Part shown: positions 31,221 to 40,993 of the stretch, one piece after another
Layout of the letters: the number at the start of each line of letters is the position of its first letter
How positions within the stretch are numbered: the stretch's first letter is position 1
Source of the DNA: Leeuwenhoekiella aequorea
GTDB lineage: Bacteria; Bacteroidota; Bacteroidia; Flavobacteriales; Flavobacteriaceae
Direction: 5' to 3'
NCBI RefSeq assembly: GCF_004104375.1
Contig: NZ_QOVM01000005.1
Coordinates: 124,001 to 188,000 of the forward strand
Length of the DNA stretch: 64,000 nucleotides
Notes under the pieces: model-generated
The model's database searches: none
Seen by the model: the letters and a program-made list of their open reading frames with translations, nothing else
Told to the model about the DNA's origin: nothing
Translations under genes and position numbers: made by a program

Positions 31221-32437
31221 TTATGGCGGATTTTTAAGAAAAAATAGAGTGCTAATAGCAACCAAAACAATGATTCCGGCAATAATGAAAGGATAGTAAA
31301 AACCACCTGTAATCAGCCACGTTCCTAAAACGGGGCCTAGAATCTGACCAATGCTATTGGTCGAGCTCTGGATAGATATGTTCCTGCCAGTATCTTTGTT
31401 TGATATCAGTGATACGGCCGATAGCAAATTTGGTGTTACCATAGCACCTCCAGCAGCAAATACAATGATTAATGCATATACCAAAATTTCATTATTAAAA
31501 AATGGAAAGGCTATTAAGGATAATCCAGATATAAATAGCCCTAGAGCAATTTGTTTCTTTGTGGATAAAAACCTCTCTCCGTAAGTAGCGAACACGGGTT
31601 GTAAAACAGCCATTATTGAACCACATAGCATAAAACCAATACCGACTTGATTACTGTTAAACCCTAATTCATCTTTACCATAGATTGAAAAAGCAGTTTC
31701 AAACAAAGTCACTACAAATTGAATGACAAAGGATAATACCAGTAATACGATAAAATATTTAGTAAATGTGAAACGCAAGCTTACTTTTTTTGTAGTGAAC
31801 TTATCTACACGAGCGGTGTTCTTTAGCCATTTCATCACAACGAAAAGGACAATTAATCCTAGTATGGCAACGAATAAAAAGGGGACTGAAAATCGGTCTA
31901 AATGCAGCAGACCTATAGAATATCTTATATGAATGTCAGTTTGGGATAAAAAGCCACCAATGACAGGGCCGAAAATAACCCCAGAGCTAATGGCAACGCC
32001 AGACCAAGCCATTATTTTTGTTCTCCGTTTTTCAGAAGTAATATCGCTTAAATATGCGTTGTTAACTGGAATAACTGAAGACGTGAAAATACCACCAAAG
32101 ATTCGAGCGATATAGAGCATTGTCAAGGATGTGGCCAGACCAGTAAGTAATTGCATAATTACAAAACCGATTAGTCCACAAATAATAATGGGTTTACGAC
32201 CGTATTTGTCTGAAAGCTTTCCCCAAACCACCACAAATAATAACTGAAAAAATGGATAAATGCTCGTAAGCAATCCAATATGGAAATTGATAAGGTCACA
32301 GTATCAAGATTGTCCTTTAACGCTAATCGTTCGGTATAATAGGGAAGGGTAGGTAATAAAATGCCATAGCCCAACATCACTACAAACAAACTCAATAGAA
32401 TTAAAAATATCCTGTTGAGTTTTTCTTTTCTATCCAT
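31221..32437 (-). CDS. MFS efflux transporter, broken by a frameshift near 32290
   Basis: A TetA/drug-type major facilitator protein. The first frame (from ATG 32437) encodes helix 1 (LILLSLFVVMLGYGILLPTLPYYTE). The rest (LTSIYPFFQLLFVVVWGKLSDKYGRKPII, with the MFS motif A, through about 11 further helices) is in another frame ending at 31221. The crossover lies around 32285-32297, where one base lost or two gained would restore a ~405-residue transporter. It starts 1 bp after the P-ATPase stop, so both were one transcription unit. Substrate is unknown; metal or drug export is plausible. Whether the lesion is real or a sequence error cannot be decided here. Confidence 0.82.
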
Positions 32438-34555
32438 TTATTTTTTACCGATTTTTCGCTTCAATAATTGCGCATTAATAGCCACTATAATTGTACTCAA
32501 ACTCATAAATACCGCTCCTACAGCTGGTCCCAAAACAAAGCCGGAAGAGTATAGAACACCTGCAGCTAATGGAATGGCCACCACATTATACCCAGTTGCC
32601 CATATTAGGTTCTGAATCATTTTATTGTATGTAGCCTTTCCGAACAAAATTAGGTTTGCAATATCTTGTGGATTGCTATTTACCAATATAATATCGGCTG
32701 TTTCGGCGGCTACATCAGTACCAGAACCAACAGCGATTCCTACATCAGCTTTGGCAAGTGCGGGCGCATCGTTTACGCCATCTCCAGTCATAGCCACAAA
32801 CTCTCCTTTGTTTTGCAACTCTTCTACAATTTCTACTTTTTGGTGTGGTAGCACTTCGGCATAATAGCCATCCAACCCTAATTTTTCACTCACAGCTTTG
32901 GCTGTTTTTTCGTTATCCCCAGTTGCCATCAAAACTTTGATATTATTCTTTTTAAATATTTTTATAGCTTCCGCAGATTCAGGTCTTATTTCATCAGCAA
33001 GCGCAATGTATCCTGCTAGTTGTCCTTCAATTAATACAAATACAACAGTTTCAGCAGCGTCACTATAAGCATCTTCAGGAATAGTTATTTTTTCATCCCT
33101 TAAATAACCAGGACTAACCACTTTTACTTGCTTTCCTTCTACATTTGCCTCTACACCTTTACCAGTGATCGCATTAAAGTTTTCAGGCTTTGGGATTGTA
33201 ATATTGTCTTCTTTAACTTTTTTAATAATCCCAACAGCAATTGGATGTTCTGAACTTTGTTCCAACGCACTTGACAGTCTTAAGATTTCATCGTTTGAAT
33301 AGGACGCATTTACAGATTTGATTCGAGTAACGCCAAAGTCCCCTTTGGTCAAAGTCCCTGTTTTGTCAAATAGTAAGGCGGATATCTTACGTGATTCTTC
33401 AAAGGCAGTTCTATTACGGATTAATAATCCATTTTGTGCAGATACAGCAGTAGAAATGGCAACTACAAGAGGAATTGCAAGACCCAATGCGTGTGGACAA
33501 GCGATGACCATAACGGTAACCATTCTTTCTAATGCATACACAAACGGAAAGCCTAAAATCAGCCAAACTGCCAACGTACCAAAACCAATAGCCAAAGCTA
33601 TATAAGTCAACCATTTTGCTGCCCTATCGGAAAGGTTTTGCATTTTAGATTTGGTCTTTTGTGCTTCCTCAACCATCGTAATAACCTTATTGAGATAGCT
33701 GTCTTTTCCTGTATGTTCCACCTTTACCTTCAAAGTGCTATTGCCATTTACTGAACCACCTATTACCTTATCCTTTTCTTCTTTTTTCACAGGCTTGGAC
33801 TCCCCTGTAAGCATTGATTCGTTTAAATAACTTGAACCTTCTACTATGATACCATCAGCTGGAACTTTCTCTCCAGGCTTTACCAAAATCACGTCATTTT
33901 TTAACAAATCTTCAAGTGGTATATCTTCAATAGTGTCGCCTTTTACCCTGTGAGCTTCGGCAGGCATCATACTAACTAAAAGTTGTAATGCTTTTGAAGC
34001 GCCTAATACACTTTTCATTTCTATCCAATGACCAACAAGCATAATAGCAATTAGGGTTGACAGCTCCCAGAAAAAGTCAACTCCTCGTAAACCAAAGACA
34101 GTTGCAGAACTGTAGAAATAGGCGACACTTATTGCCATAGATATAAGTGTCATCATCCCAGGTGCACCATTCTTTATTTCGGAAACAAATCCTTTAAGAA
34201 AAGGCCATCCGCCATAGAAATATACAATGGTAGAAAGCGCAAAAAGAATATAAGAATTTCCGGGAAGTAAAAATTCATACCCAAAAAAATCTTGAATCAT
34301 TGGCGAGAAGAACAATATTGGAATAGTAAGTACTAGCGTTACCCAAAACCGTTTTCTAAAGTCTGCAATCATCATTTTATGATGGTCGTGACCCATTTGT
34401 CCGTGACCCGGATTATGACCCGAATGGTCTCCATCTCCATTTTTCATTTTGGAATGATCCATTTTGGAATGATCTTCTTTTTCGTGGTTCATTTTAGAAT
34501 GATCCATTTTCGAATGGTCCATTTCGTTGTTTTTGTGCTGCTCGTGATTTTCCAT
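32438..34555 (-). CDS. copB: CopB-type copper/silver P1B-ATPase (CPH motif)
   Basis: A 705-residue metal-exporting ATPase of the inner membrane. The N-terminal 60 residues are a His/Met-rich tail with repeated MDHSKM. Membrane motif CPH (353-355) replaces the CPC of Cu(I) pumps and marks the CopB subgroup. Actuator TGES (250-253), phosphorylation site DKTGTLT (Asp397) and hinge GDGVND (around 585) are intact, so it should be active. It precedes the MFS gene and follows a 97-residue protein gene, likely in one operon. CopB pumps are linked to Cu(II)/Ag(I) export or copper resistance. Confidence 0.92.
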   Translation of the reverse strand: MENHEQHKNNEMDHSKMDHSKMNHEKEDHSKMDHSKMKNGDGDHSGHNPGHGQMGHDHHKMMIADFRKRFWVTLVLTIPILFFSPMIQDFFGYEFLLPGNSYILFALSTIVYFYGGWPFLKGFVSEIKNGAPGMMTLISMAISVAYFYSSATVFGLRGVDFFWELSTLIAIMLVGHWIEMKSVLGASKALQLLVSMMPAEAHRVKGDTIEDIPLEDLLKNDVILVKPGEKVPADGIIVEGSSYLNESMLTGESKPVKKEEKDKVIGGSVNGNSTLKVKVEHTGKDSYLNKVITMVEEAQKTKSKMQNLSDRAAKWLTYIALAIGFGTLAVWLILGFPFVYALERMVTVMVIACPHALGLAIPLVVAISTAVSAQNGLLIRNRTAFEESRKISALLFDKTGTLTKGDFGVTRIKSVNASYSNDEILRLSSALEQSSEHPIAVGIIKKVKEDNITIPKPENFNAITGKGVEANVEGKQVKVVSPGYLRDEKITIPEDAYSDAAETVVFVLIEGQLAGYIALADEIRPESAEAIKIFKKNNIKVLMATGDNEKTAKAVSEKLGLDGYYAEVLPHQKVEIVEELQNKGEFVAMTGDGVNDAPALAKADVGIAVGSGTDVAAETADIILVNSNPQDIANLILFGKATYNKMIQNLIWATGYNVVAIPLAAGVLYSSGFVLGPAVGAVFMSLSTIIVAINAQLLKRKIGKK

Positions 34556-34573
34556 TATAGTATTGTTTAAGTG

Positions 34574-34867
34574 TTATCGTAATTTTTTTCTCATTGCTTC
34601 CGATATGTTTTCGGCATAGACGCCATAAGCATCAACTAAAAGACCTTTAAGCCCTTTTTTGGAAGATATTGCATATAAAATGCTGTTATCATCGGTACTG
34701 CTCATTCCTTCAAAGCGATATATTTTATCCACATTAAAATCTTCTGGTCGAATCTCAATTTTCAGGGAAGCACATTCCAGACATTCAGGTTTTAAGTTGA
34801 AATCATAAGGGTATTCGTTTGCCTGTAAATCGTTAATAGCTTCTGAAAGGGTGTCATAATTTTTCAT
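34574..34867 (-). CDS. 97-residue metal-locus protein, paralogue of 60743-61036
   Basis: Small soluble protein (MKNYDTLSEAINDLQANEY...), about 70% identical to the protein at 60743-61036. Conserved features are Cys34/Cys37 (CLECASLK) and the block RFEGMSSTDDNS.LYAISS near residues 51-70, followed by GLKGLLVDAYGVYAE. Similar proteins in Bacteroidetes are often labelled phosphoribosylpyrophosphate synthetase. Nothing in this sequence supports that enzyme, which is three times larger. It precedes the copper ATPase gene by 18 bp, so a role in metal handling is likely from context. Confidence 0.7.
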   Translation of the reverse strand: MKNYDTLSEAINDLQANEYPYDFNLKPECLECASLKIEIRPEDFNVDKIYRFEGMSSTDDNSILYAISSKKGLKGLLVDAYGVYAENISEAMRKKLR

Positions 34868-34873
34868 TTATTT

Positions 34874-35032
34874 TTATTTATAAGTCATTGTAAAATAACT
34901 GTTGTCTTCTTCGGTAAATTTTTGAAAGGTCAATAGACCTTGTGCATTTAATTTCTCGTTAACAGTATAATTGAGTTGCTTAATGCGAATTCCCAAGGCA
35001 TAGGCCTTAATGTTGATTTTTGCTACCGTAGG
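34874..35032 (-). pseudogene. Gene remnant, C-terminal fragment
   Basis: After an upstream TGA (35033-35035), 52 codons stay open without a start codon and end at TAA 34874-34876. The peptide (IKAYALGIRIKQLNYTVNEK ... EEDNSYFTMTYK) reads like a real protein C-terminus, but the family is not recognised. The rest of 35036-35382 shows no gene; only a CTTCCT/AGGAAG hairpin at about 35094-35112 stands out. Confidence 0.35.
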
Positions 35033-35382
35033 TCAGGTACTTTTTTCAAGATACCTACAATTTTATTCACGGGTTTTATAAGTGCTCAACCAATGATCTT
35101 CCTAATATTAAGGAAGAACAGTCACTTTGATGCTCCTGTGACTTCTGCTTAATTACTTTTAGGCAGCGATTACGTACCATACTCATAATCCAAAATGCTT
35201 TTTAATTGCTTATAGTAAATAAAATTATCATTGAGTTTTAAGTTAATGGTTTGAAAAGTCTATATCTTACAGGGTTAATAATATTTTGTGATGCTGAAAA
35301 TAGAGTACAACAAATGTTAGCCAGAAGTGAAACTTTGGCTATAGAGGGAATGCAGATTAAAGTCAATCTGCGATGTAGAAAA

Positions 35383-35730
35383 TCAAATTAAGAAGGTCTC
35401 GTTGAGAATTATAATATCTGTAGATAATAAAGGCGACCTGTAGGTTTTAAAAGAAATGACGTTTTCTTCTAGCCCCTCGAACAGATTAATATAAGTATTA
35501 AAAAAAGTATTTATGAAAACTAAAGTATCAATCTCTAAAATTGTATTGGACTTCTTAAAGGTGTCATCTCCTTCTTTTACAATGGTTTGATTATCGCAAC
35601 AACTTTTCTCTTGTATGGAAGTACATTGCTTGGAATTATTATCTTTTTTTTGTACAATCTCCATACAGGATTCTGCCTTACTAAAAAAAGCCATATCCAC
35701 CAATTTATTACAGCAAAAGTGCATATCCAC
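35383..35730 (-). CDS. HYC_CC_PP-family protein paralogue with a disrupted N-terminus
   Basis: A 115-residue frame from GTG 35730, related to the intact HYC_CC_PP protein at 42463. It shares FTVD.H[FY]C, a second Cys pair (EKSCCDNQTIV), the GDDTFK segment and the C-terminal D..ILNETFLI. The frame continues upstream for 24 codons with a signal-peptide-like sequence (FFLAVFILFSTSSFTVD) but meets a TGA at 35803-35805 before any ATG. A GTG at 35804-35806 lies one base out of frame across a run of eight T (minus strand). The signal peptide is therefore probably cut off by a homopolymer indel. The family is typical of metal-resistance loci; its function is unknown. Confidence 0.6.
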   Translation of the reverse strand: MDMHFCCNKLVDMAFFSKAESCMEIVQKKDNNSKQCTSIQEKSCCDNQTIVKEGDDTFKKSNTILEIDTLVFINTFFNTYINLFEGLEENVISFKTYRSPLLSTDIIILNETFLI

Positions 35731-35971
35731 CGTGAAAGAAGAAGTAGAAAACAGTATAAAAACTGCTAAAAAAAAAGATAGTATTTTGGTAAAAAAAAGA
35801 TTTCACAGTATTAATAAATTTTGTCTAACATTAAATGTTTTCGTAAATTAAATGCTGCTGTTTAACAAGCTTGTTATCAAATTTTTATGAATTAACAGCA
35901 AAATTAATTAATGCGAAGATAATTTTAAAGGTTCAACAGAAATATGATTTTTGTCATTAATGCAGATTAAC

Positions 35972-38419
35972 TCAAAATTTAAGTTGTAAGAGCACATATA
36001 TGGTTCGTGGTAAACTTGGTATGATCCCTGGGCCCGGATAGCCCGTCGCACGGCGTGTAAAATAACTTTCGTTCAAAACATTGTTGACCCCCGCTTCCAG
36101 TTTAAACCGATTATAGGTATAGGAAAAAGAAAGATCCATAATATTATAGGCAGGTATTTCACCTACAATACCACTCTGGCTTTGAAAATCCCTGGGCGAA
36201 TTGGTGGCATCGGTAAACTGTTGGCCCAAATAAGTATATTGCAGACTCCCCAAAAAGTCTTTATACCCAAAATTTAATCCTGTTTTTAGGTTAATGCCGG
36301 GAATGAACTCCACTTTTTTGCCCTTCACATTGTTTTCTTGGGAAGAGGTATATTTTGAATCTGTTAGGGCCAGATTGACAAAAGTACCGAGCTTGATATC
36401 GTTTTTTTCTGTGGATAGGGTTTCCCATATATTCCAGTCCACAAAACTTTCAACGCCATAGGTAATGGCATTCCCTATGTTCCCTCTAAACCGCTCCTGT
36501 TGGATATCACTTACTTCCCGTAATATCACTCCCAAACGGTCTTTGTAACTTAAAAAGAATGCTCCCACATCATAGGAAATGTATTTCTTTATCCGCCCGC
36601 GAGCCCCTATATCAAAAGCATATCCTTGCTCATCTTTGATGTTGGGATCTACGGTCAATGACGGATTGGTAATTCTAATATCATTAAAAGTAACCGAGCG
36701 GTAATTCTGGCTTATATTCCCATATAGTTCAACCGTTTTATGAGGTTTATAACTTAACCCAACACCCAATAAAATAAAAGATCGTTCAAGATCACGGTTA
36801 TCCGCCACATCTTCGTTTAAGATGGGGTTACCTGCAATATCAAAGTTGATTCGTTTAAATGCGCCCCTACTTCTAGTCTTTATATATTCAAACCGTAGCC
36901 CAGGAGTTACCGAAAATTTTTCGGAGAACTTAAAGACATTTTCGGAAAACAGGGCAAGGTTCAAGTTCGGAAACCTAAAATCGCTTTGCCTTGGGTAGTT
37001 GGGATAGGTCTGTTCTTCAAAGTTAAAATTGGCATTGCTGCCGTTGCTGCCGGGTCCTTGCCGTTCTGTATTATTGGATTGATAGTATTTTCCGCCAAAA
37101 AGCACCGTATTCTCTTTTCCGAAGAAATTATACCGCGTCAACAAACGGGCCTCTGCCCCCCAGTTGTTAAAATCACCTACTATCAATTCCCTTGGAGCCT
37201 CCAGATCATCCTCCTGTGAAACCCTGTTTTCGCGAAAACCAACCGATTTCCTATAGGCATCCAAGGCAAAGAGGTTGAGGCTAAAATCGGTTTTATTGCT
37301 CAAAGCGTGTTCCAATCGCATAGCATATAATTTCCAATCTACATTAAACCAGTTTCGGGTTCGGTTGCTAAACGTGGGGTCTTCCTCAAACTGTTCATCG
37401 GTAAGACCGCCCGGTTGCTGTGCCAAATAGTTTAAATAGCTTACCTCAAAGGAAATTTTGGTCCTTTCTGTAGGCGAATAATCCAAATGTACGTAGCCAT
37501 TGAAGGATTCAAACTGGGAGTTGGGACGAAAACTATTTCCTTTTTTATAGTTGAAAAAAGTATAATAACCTACCTTGCCCAAGGTCCCGCCTAAACTGTT
37601 AAAACTGGTGAACAAGTTGTAAGAACCCAAGGATTGCCGGGATATCCACTCTATTTTCTTGTTGGGATCGGGTTGTTTCAGTTTAAAATTGATAAGGCCT
37701 CCAAATTGTGTCCCATACTGCAAAGATGCCGCACCGCGTACCACTTCGATCTCTGAAATGGATTCAGCCGGCGGTGTATAGTAACTTTCGGGATATCCCA
37801 GTACATCTGCGGAGATGTCATAACCATTTTGTCTTGTATTGAAGTTTGCACTGCGGTTGGGATTGAGGCCACGCCCACCAATATTCAATTGCAGTCCGGC
37901 ATCGTTGTTTTCGTAGATATTGAGCCCGACTACTTGGGAGTATATCTGCCTGGCATTACCGCCGGCAAGGTTAGCGGTAAGGTTGCTTACCAATACCACT
38001 TCGCTCTTCTTGCCCGCATAAATGGCAGTTCCCTCAACGTCCCTTAATCGTTTTAGGGCGAAAAGGCGTTCTTTTCTTTGGGTTACCACTACTTCAGAAA
38101 GTTCTATGCCCAAAGATTCAAGTTCTAAGTTCAGTGACGTATCATCGGAAATGCTAACCTCGTGATCCAGTATAGCATACTCGTAGGCAAATACGGTAAA
38201 ATTATAGGTCCCTTTTGGAATGTCCAGAAATTTGAAATCCCCATAATCATTCGTGATGGTTGATTTTCTTAGAGTAGTGAGAAACACTTCGGCATTTGGG
38301 ACAGGTTCGTTGGAAGCTGCAGAAACTACTTTTCCCTGAACCACATATTGTGCAAACATTGCAGAACTTGTGAAGGCAAAAAATAGGGTTGCGATTATAT
38401 GTTCTTTTTTTAAATACAT
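35972..38419 (-). CDS. TonB-dependent outer membrane receptor (FecA-like)
   Basis: An 815-residue outer membrane receptor for an iron chelate. It has a signal peptide (1-23, ending AMFAQ), a carboxypeptidase-regulatory-like beta-sandwich (about 25-105), a plug domain (about 120-235, with IEVVRGAASLQYG), a 22-strand barrel and a terminal aromatic (LQLKF). It is the last gene of a four-gene minus-strand operon with DUF4856, imelysin and HTTM genes, a set connected with iron uptake in Bacteroidetes. It contains the palindrome TTTTCGCGAAAA at 37227-37238. The substrate cannot be named from sequence. Confidence 0.92.
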   Translation of the reverse strand: MYLKKEHIIATLFFAFTSSAMFAQYVVQGKVVSAASNEPVPNAEVFLTTLRKSTITNDYGDFKFLDIPKGTYNFTVFAYEYAILDHEVSISDDTSLNLELESLGIELSEVVVTQRKERLFALKRLRDVEGTAIYAGKKSEVVLVSNLTANLAGGNARQIYSQVVGLNIYENNDAGLQLNIGGRGLNPNRSANFNTRQNGYDISADVLGYPESYYTPPAESISEIEVVRGAASLQYGTQFGGLINFKLKQPDPNKKIEWISRQSLGSYNLFTSFNSLGGTLGKVGYYTFFNYKKGNSFRPNSQFESFNGYVHLDYSPTERTKISFEVSYLNYLAQQPGGLTDEQFEEDPTFSNRTRNWFNVDWKLYAMRLEHALSNKTDFSLNLFALDAYRKSVGFRENRVSQEDDLEAPRELIVGDFNNWGAEARLLTRYNFFGKENTVLFGGKYYQSNNTERQGPGSNGSNANFNFEEQTYPNYPRQSDFRFPNLNLALFSENVFKFSEKFSVTPGLRFEYIKTRSRGAFKRINFDIAGNPILNEDVADNRDLERSFILLGVGLSYKPHKTVELYGNISQNYRSVTFNDIRITNPSLTVDPNIKDEQGYAFDIGARGRIKKYISYDVGAFFLSYKDRLGVILREVSDIQQERFRGNIGNAITYGVESFVDWNIWETLSTEKNDIKLGTFVNLALTDSKYTSSQENNVKGKKVEFIPGINLKTGLNFGYKDFLGSLQYTYLGQQFTDATNSPRDFQSQSGIVGEIPAYNIMDLSFSYTYNRFKLEAGVNNVLNESYFTRRATGYPGPGIIPSLPRTIYVLLQLKF

Positions 38420-38427
38420 TTTTTTGT

Positions 38428-39792
38428 TTAAAAACCTTTGATTTCATCCTTAAATTCCAATATCCAGTCCTTGGTCCCAAACGACTCTTCCTGCTCCAGT
38501 AAATTTACTTTTGGGTCAATATAAGGTTGGCTCAACCTGCCATTCAGGGCCACATAACTTTCTACATAGACCGCTATATTTTTATGGCCTTGGGCTGTAA
38601 AATGTTTTCCGAGGAACTGGGCGTACTGAAGGATAAAGTCGGGTTGGGTGCTCATCTGTTTTTCCTGAAATGTTGACAGAAAATCGGTATTGTCAACAAG
38701 GAAAGCCGTTCCCTTTTTTTTATCCACAATCTTAAATTGTGCATATCCGGCTTTTTCCATTAGCATTACCCGCCAAGAAAAGCGGTATCCCTCCTCGGTC
38801 CAAAAAAGCTCATTTTTATAGAGCAGATAACGCCAAGGAAAAAGTAACTGAAAGGCAATAAACAAACCCACGATAAGCATTGGGGCGACGGTTTTGTTGC
38901 GATAGGTTTTATGGCGTATCCCAGCATCTGTCTTTTCCTTTTTAATCCTAAAAATAGTCGAAATCGTTTTCAATATTTTATGGTGGACTCCCGCATCGAA
39001 AAAAACGAGTGCGCTCACGATCATCACATAGGGGAACATCCCTATGGGAAAGAGGATTCGGGTCATCAAATGAAAAATCACCACCAGACCGAAAGCTGCC
39101 CAACGGGTGGGTCTATAAAACAACAAAAACGGTATCGCCAGATCATAGGCAGCACCACCCCAGCTAAAGGCATAGTGAAGCCATTGTTGCTGCATTAAAT
39201 TCCCTAGGAGTGGCAGGTCATATTGGGCCGGCAACCATATCTTAAGCGGCATTGCCGCAACGAGCCAGTCGCTGTTGAGCTTTGCCAGACCGGCGTAGAG
39301 ATAGACTAGTGCGATCAATAATTTTATGGCATCAACGGTCCATTTGGGGATCTGTTTATAGGCCTTATCCCTATCCCTTTGGGCATCCATTGAATAATAG
39401 GCATTTGCCGGGAGGAAGATCATTAAAAAACTAAGGCAGCTAATAAAATAATAATGGTTAAGATAGGTGGTCTTATCCATCAATTCGATATAGGTAAAGC
39501 TTAAAAAAAAAATTATGATCGCTATCCTGTATCGATACCCCAACGCAATACAGATTGCCGCCATAGCACAAATAAAGAATAATAAATAGGTATAAACGCC
39601 CAAAGGCTGCACCCATTCAAATCCATAGTATGAAAAAAATAATTTAGGCTGAATATACAATTTGTCAATCCAGCCATTGCTCCAAAAACGGACAATACTA
39701 ATAAACATCATAAGACCGAAAAAAATACGAAAGACCGCCAACGGGGCGGCCTCGGTAGTTTTATTTCGATATGTATTTAAACGCGAAACCAT
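38428..39792 (-). CDS. HTTM domain membrane protein (vitamin K carboxylase-like)
   Basis: A 454-residue inner-membrane protein. The N-terminal ~300 residues hold seven or more helices with the HTTM landmarks (AVFRIFFGLMMFISIVRF; DKTTYLNHYYFISCLSFLMI; YLYAGLAKLNSDWL). A soluble C-terminal domain follows (about 320-454, FSWRVMLMEKAGYAQF). HTTM proteins relate to gamma-glutamyl carboxylases; bacterial roles are not settled. It starts 3 bp after the imelysin gene and 8 bp before the TonB receptor, so it acts in the same iron-uptake operon. Confidence 0.88.
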   Translation of the reverse strand: MVSRLNTYRNKTTEAAPLAVFRIFFGLMMFISIVRFWSNGWIDKLYIQPKLFFSYYGFEWVQPLGVYTYLLFFICAMAAICIALGYRYRIAIIIFFLSFTYIELMDKTTYLNHYYFISCLSFLMIFLPANAYYSMDAQRDRDKAYKQIPKWTVDAIKLLIALVYLYAGLAKLNSDWLVAAMPLKIWLPAQYDLPLLGNLMQQQWLHYAFSWGGAAYDLAIPFLLFYRPTRWAAFGLVVIFHLMTRILFPIGMFPYVMIVSALVFFDAGVHHKILKTISTIFRIKKEKTDAGIRHKTYRNKTVAPMLIVGLFIAFQLLFPWRYLLYKNELFWTEEGYRFSWRVMLMEKAGYAQFKIVDKKKGTAFLVDNTDFLSTFQEKQMSTQPDFILQYAQFLGKHFTAQGHKNIAVYVESYVALNGRLSQPYIDPKVNLLEQEESFGTKDWILEFKDEIKGF

Positions 39793-39795
39793 TGA

Positions 39796-40920
39796 CTAAT
39801 CGCCATCGGCATCTACATAATCCACATTTATGCCCAATGCCTGCAACATATCCACTTTTAAGAGGATAACGTTGCGTTGTAGCTCATCATAGGTACTTAG
39901 CATTTTGGTATTGTCAGTTTCAATCTGTAGAGCAAAATTATTGTTCAGTTCATTTGCCTGGGTTTCTGCAGCATTGAATTGAGCGTTGATAAGACTGCTA
40001 AGGTCTTCCCCATTTTTAATGCTATTCAAAAAATTGAGGTAAGTATTAAAACTTTCTCCAGTCGCATTGTTGTTAAAATATTTTCCATTGAAAAAATCCT
40101 GGCTTGCCTTAACTGCTGTTAGCAGCAATTGTTTGGAAAAATCTTTTTTATAGCGCGCCTCTACATTTTCGGGTAGTGGTTGTTCAGAGAAAACACCTGC
40201 GGGTATCCCTACTTTGCCCGCCCGCAACGATTTTTCAAAATAGAATATATAGTCGTTCGTTAGTTTGTCAACAGATCCAGTAGCCGAAGAACTGGTATTT
40301 GCAACAAAAACATCCCTAAAGTTGGCATTCCAATCGTCGAGTACTGTTGTGGTCAATTGCAGGATAGTTTCCGTAAGGGTGCCGAGATAATTTTTATATC
40401 CCTGGGCATTGCCGTTGACGGTATAGAAGCTTACAATTTCGGTATCTGTTGCGCCAAGGCCGTTGATCAGATAATCTATAGCAGGGAAACCCTGTACATC
40501 TATTTTAGATGGCAAAGCCAGGTCATAACTGCCAGTTTCTATAAAATTTTCTATTCTTTGGGTGTCAGAGGGGTAAATATTCAGTCGGTTCCTATACCTT
40601 ACTTCTTCGGCTTTGCCAATTTCAAACATAGAGACCTTTTGAAAGGCAATATAGGATGCGGCCCACGAAGCTCGCAAATCCTGAAGGTTTGCCTCTGTAG
40701 GCTCATTTGCAAAGACCGTTGCAGCAGTGTTCAGGTTTTCGGCCTCTGTTTTAAAAGAAGTATATGCAGGGACAATGATATTATCTGCCCAATTTACAAG
40801 CATTGCGCCACGATCAAAATTATTGTTAGCCGGTGGCAAGTTTTCGTTCCCATTATCTTTTGAACACGCTACAATCAGCAGTCCGATACTAATAAAACTC
40901 CAAAGTTTCCAGTGTTTCAT
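39796..40920 (-). CDS. Imelysin family lipoprotein (iron-regulated, EfeO/ICMP-like)
   Basis: A 374-residue lipoprotein with lipobox LLIVACSKD (Cys about 19) and the imelysin fold: MLVNWADNIIVPAYTSFK at the start, LRASWAASYIAFQKVSMFEIG, and the GFPAIDYLINGLG signature near 150. Imelysins are iron-regulated periplasmic or surface proteins thought to bind iron or haem. The ATG at 40920 is preferred to an upstream in-frame TTG at 40941. It lies between DUF4856 and HTTM genes in one operon. Confidence 0.9.
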   Translation of the reverse strand: MKHWKLWSFISIGLLIVACSKDNGNENLPPANNNFDRGAMLVNWADNIIVPAYTSFKTEAENLNTAATVFANEPTEANLQDLRASWAASYIAFQKVSMFEIGKAEEVRYRNRLNIYPSDTQRIENFIETGSYDLALPSKIDVQGFPAIDYLINGLGATDTEIVSFYTVNGNAQGYKNYLGTLTETILQLTTTVLDDWNANFRDVFVANTSSSATGSVDKLTNDYIFYFEKSLRAGKVGIPAGVFSEQPLPENVEARYKKDFSKQLLLTAVKASQDFFNGKYFNNNATGESFNTYLNFLNSIKNGEDLSSLINAQFNAAETQANELNNNFALQIETDNTKMLSTYDELQRNVILLKVDMLQALGINVDYVDADGD

Positions 40921-40993
40921 AACTATTTTTTTTAAAATCAACCGATTTGTCCATCGGCGGTAAATCGGTTGATGTGGCTAATTCAATTTTTAT

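Noticed and set aside
34574-34867. Annotation as phosphoribosylpyrophosphate synthetase
   Set aside because: The protein has 97 residues and shows no PRPP-binding motif; the label is probably inherited database error.
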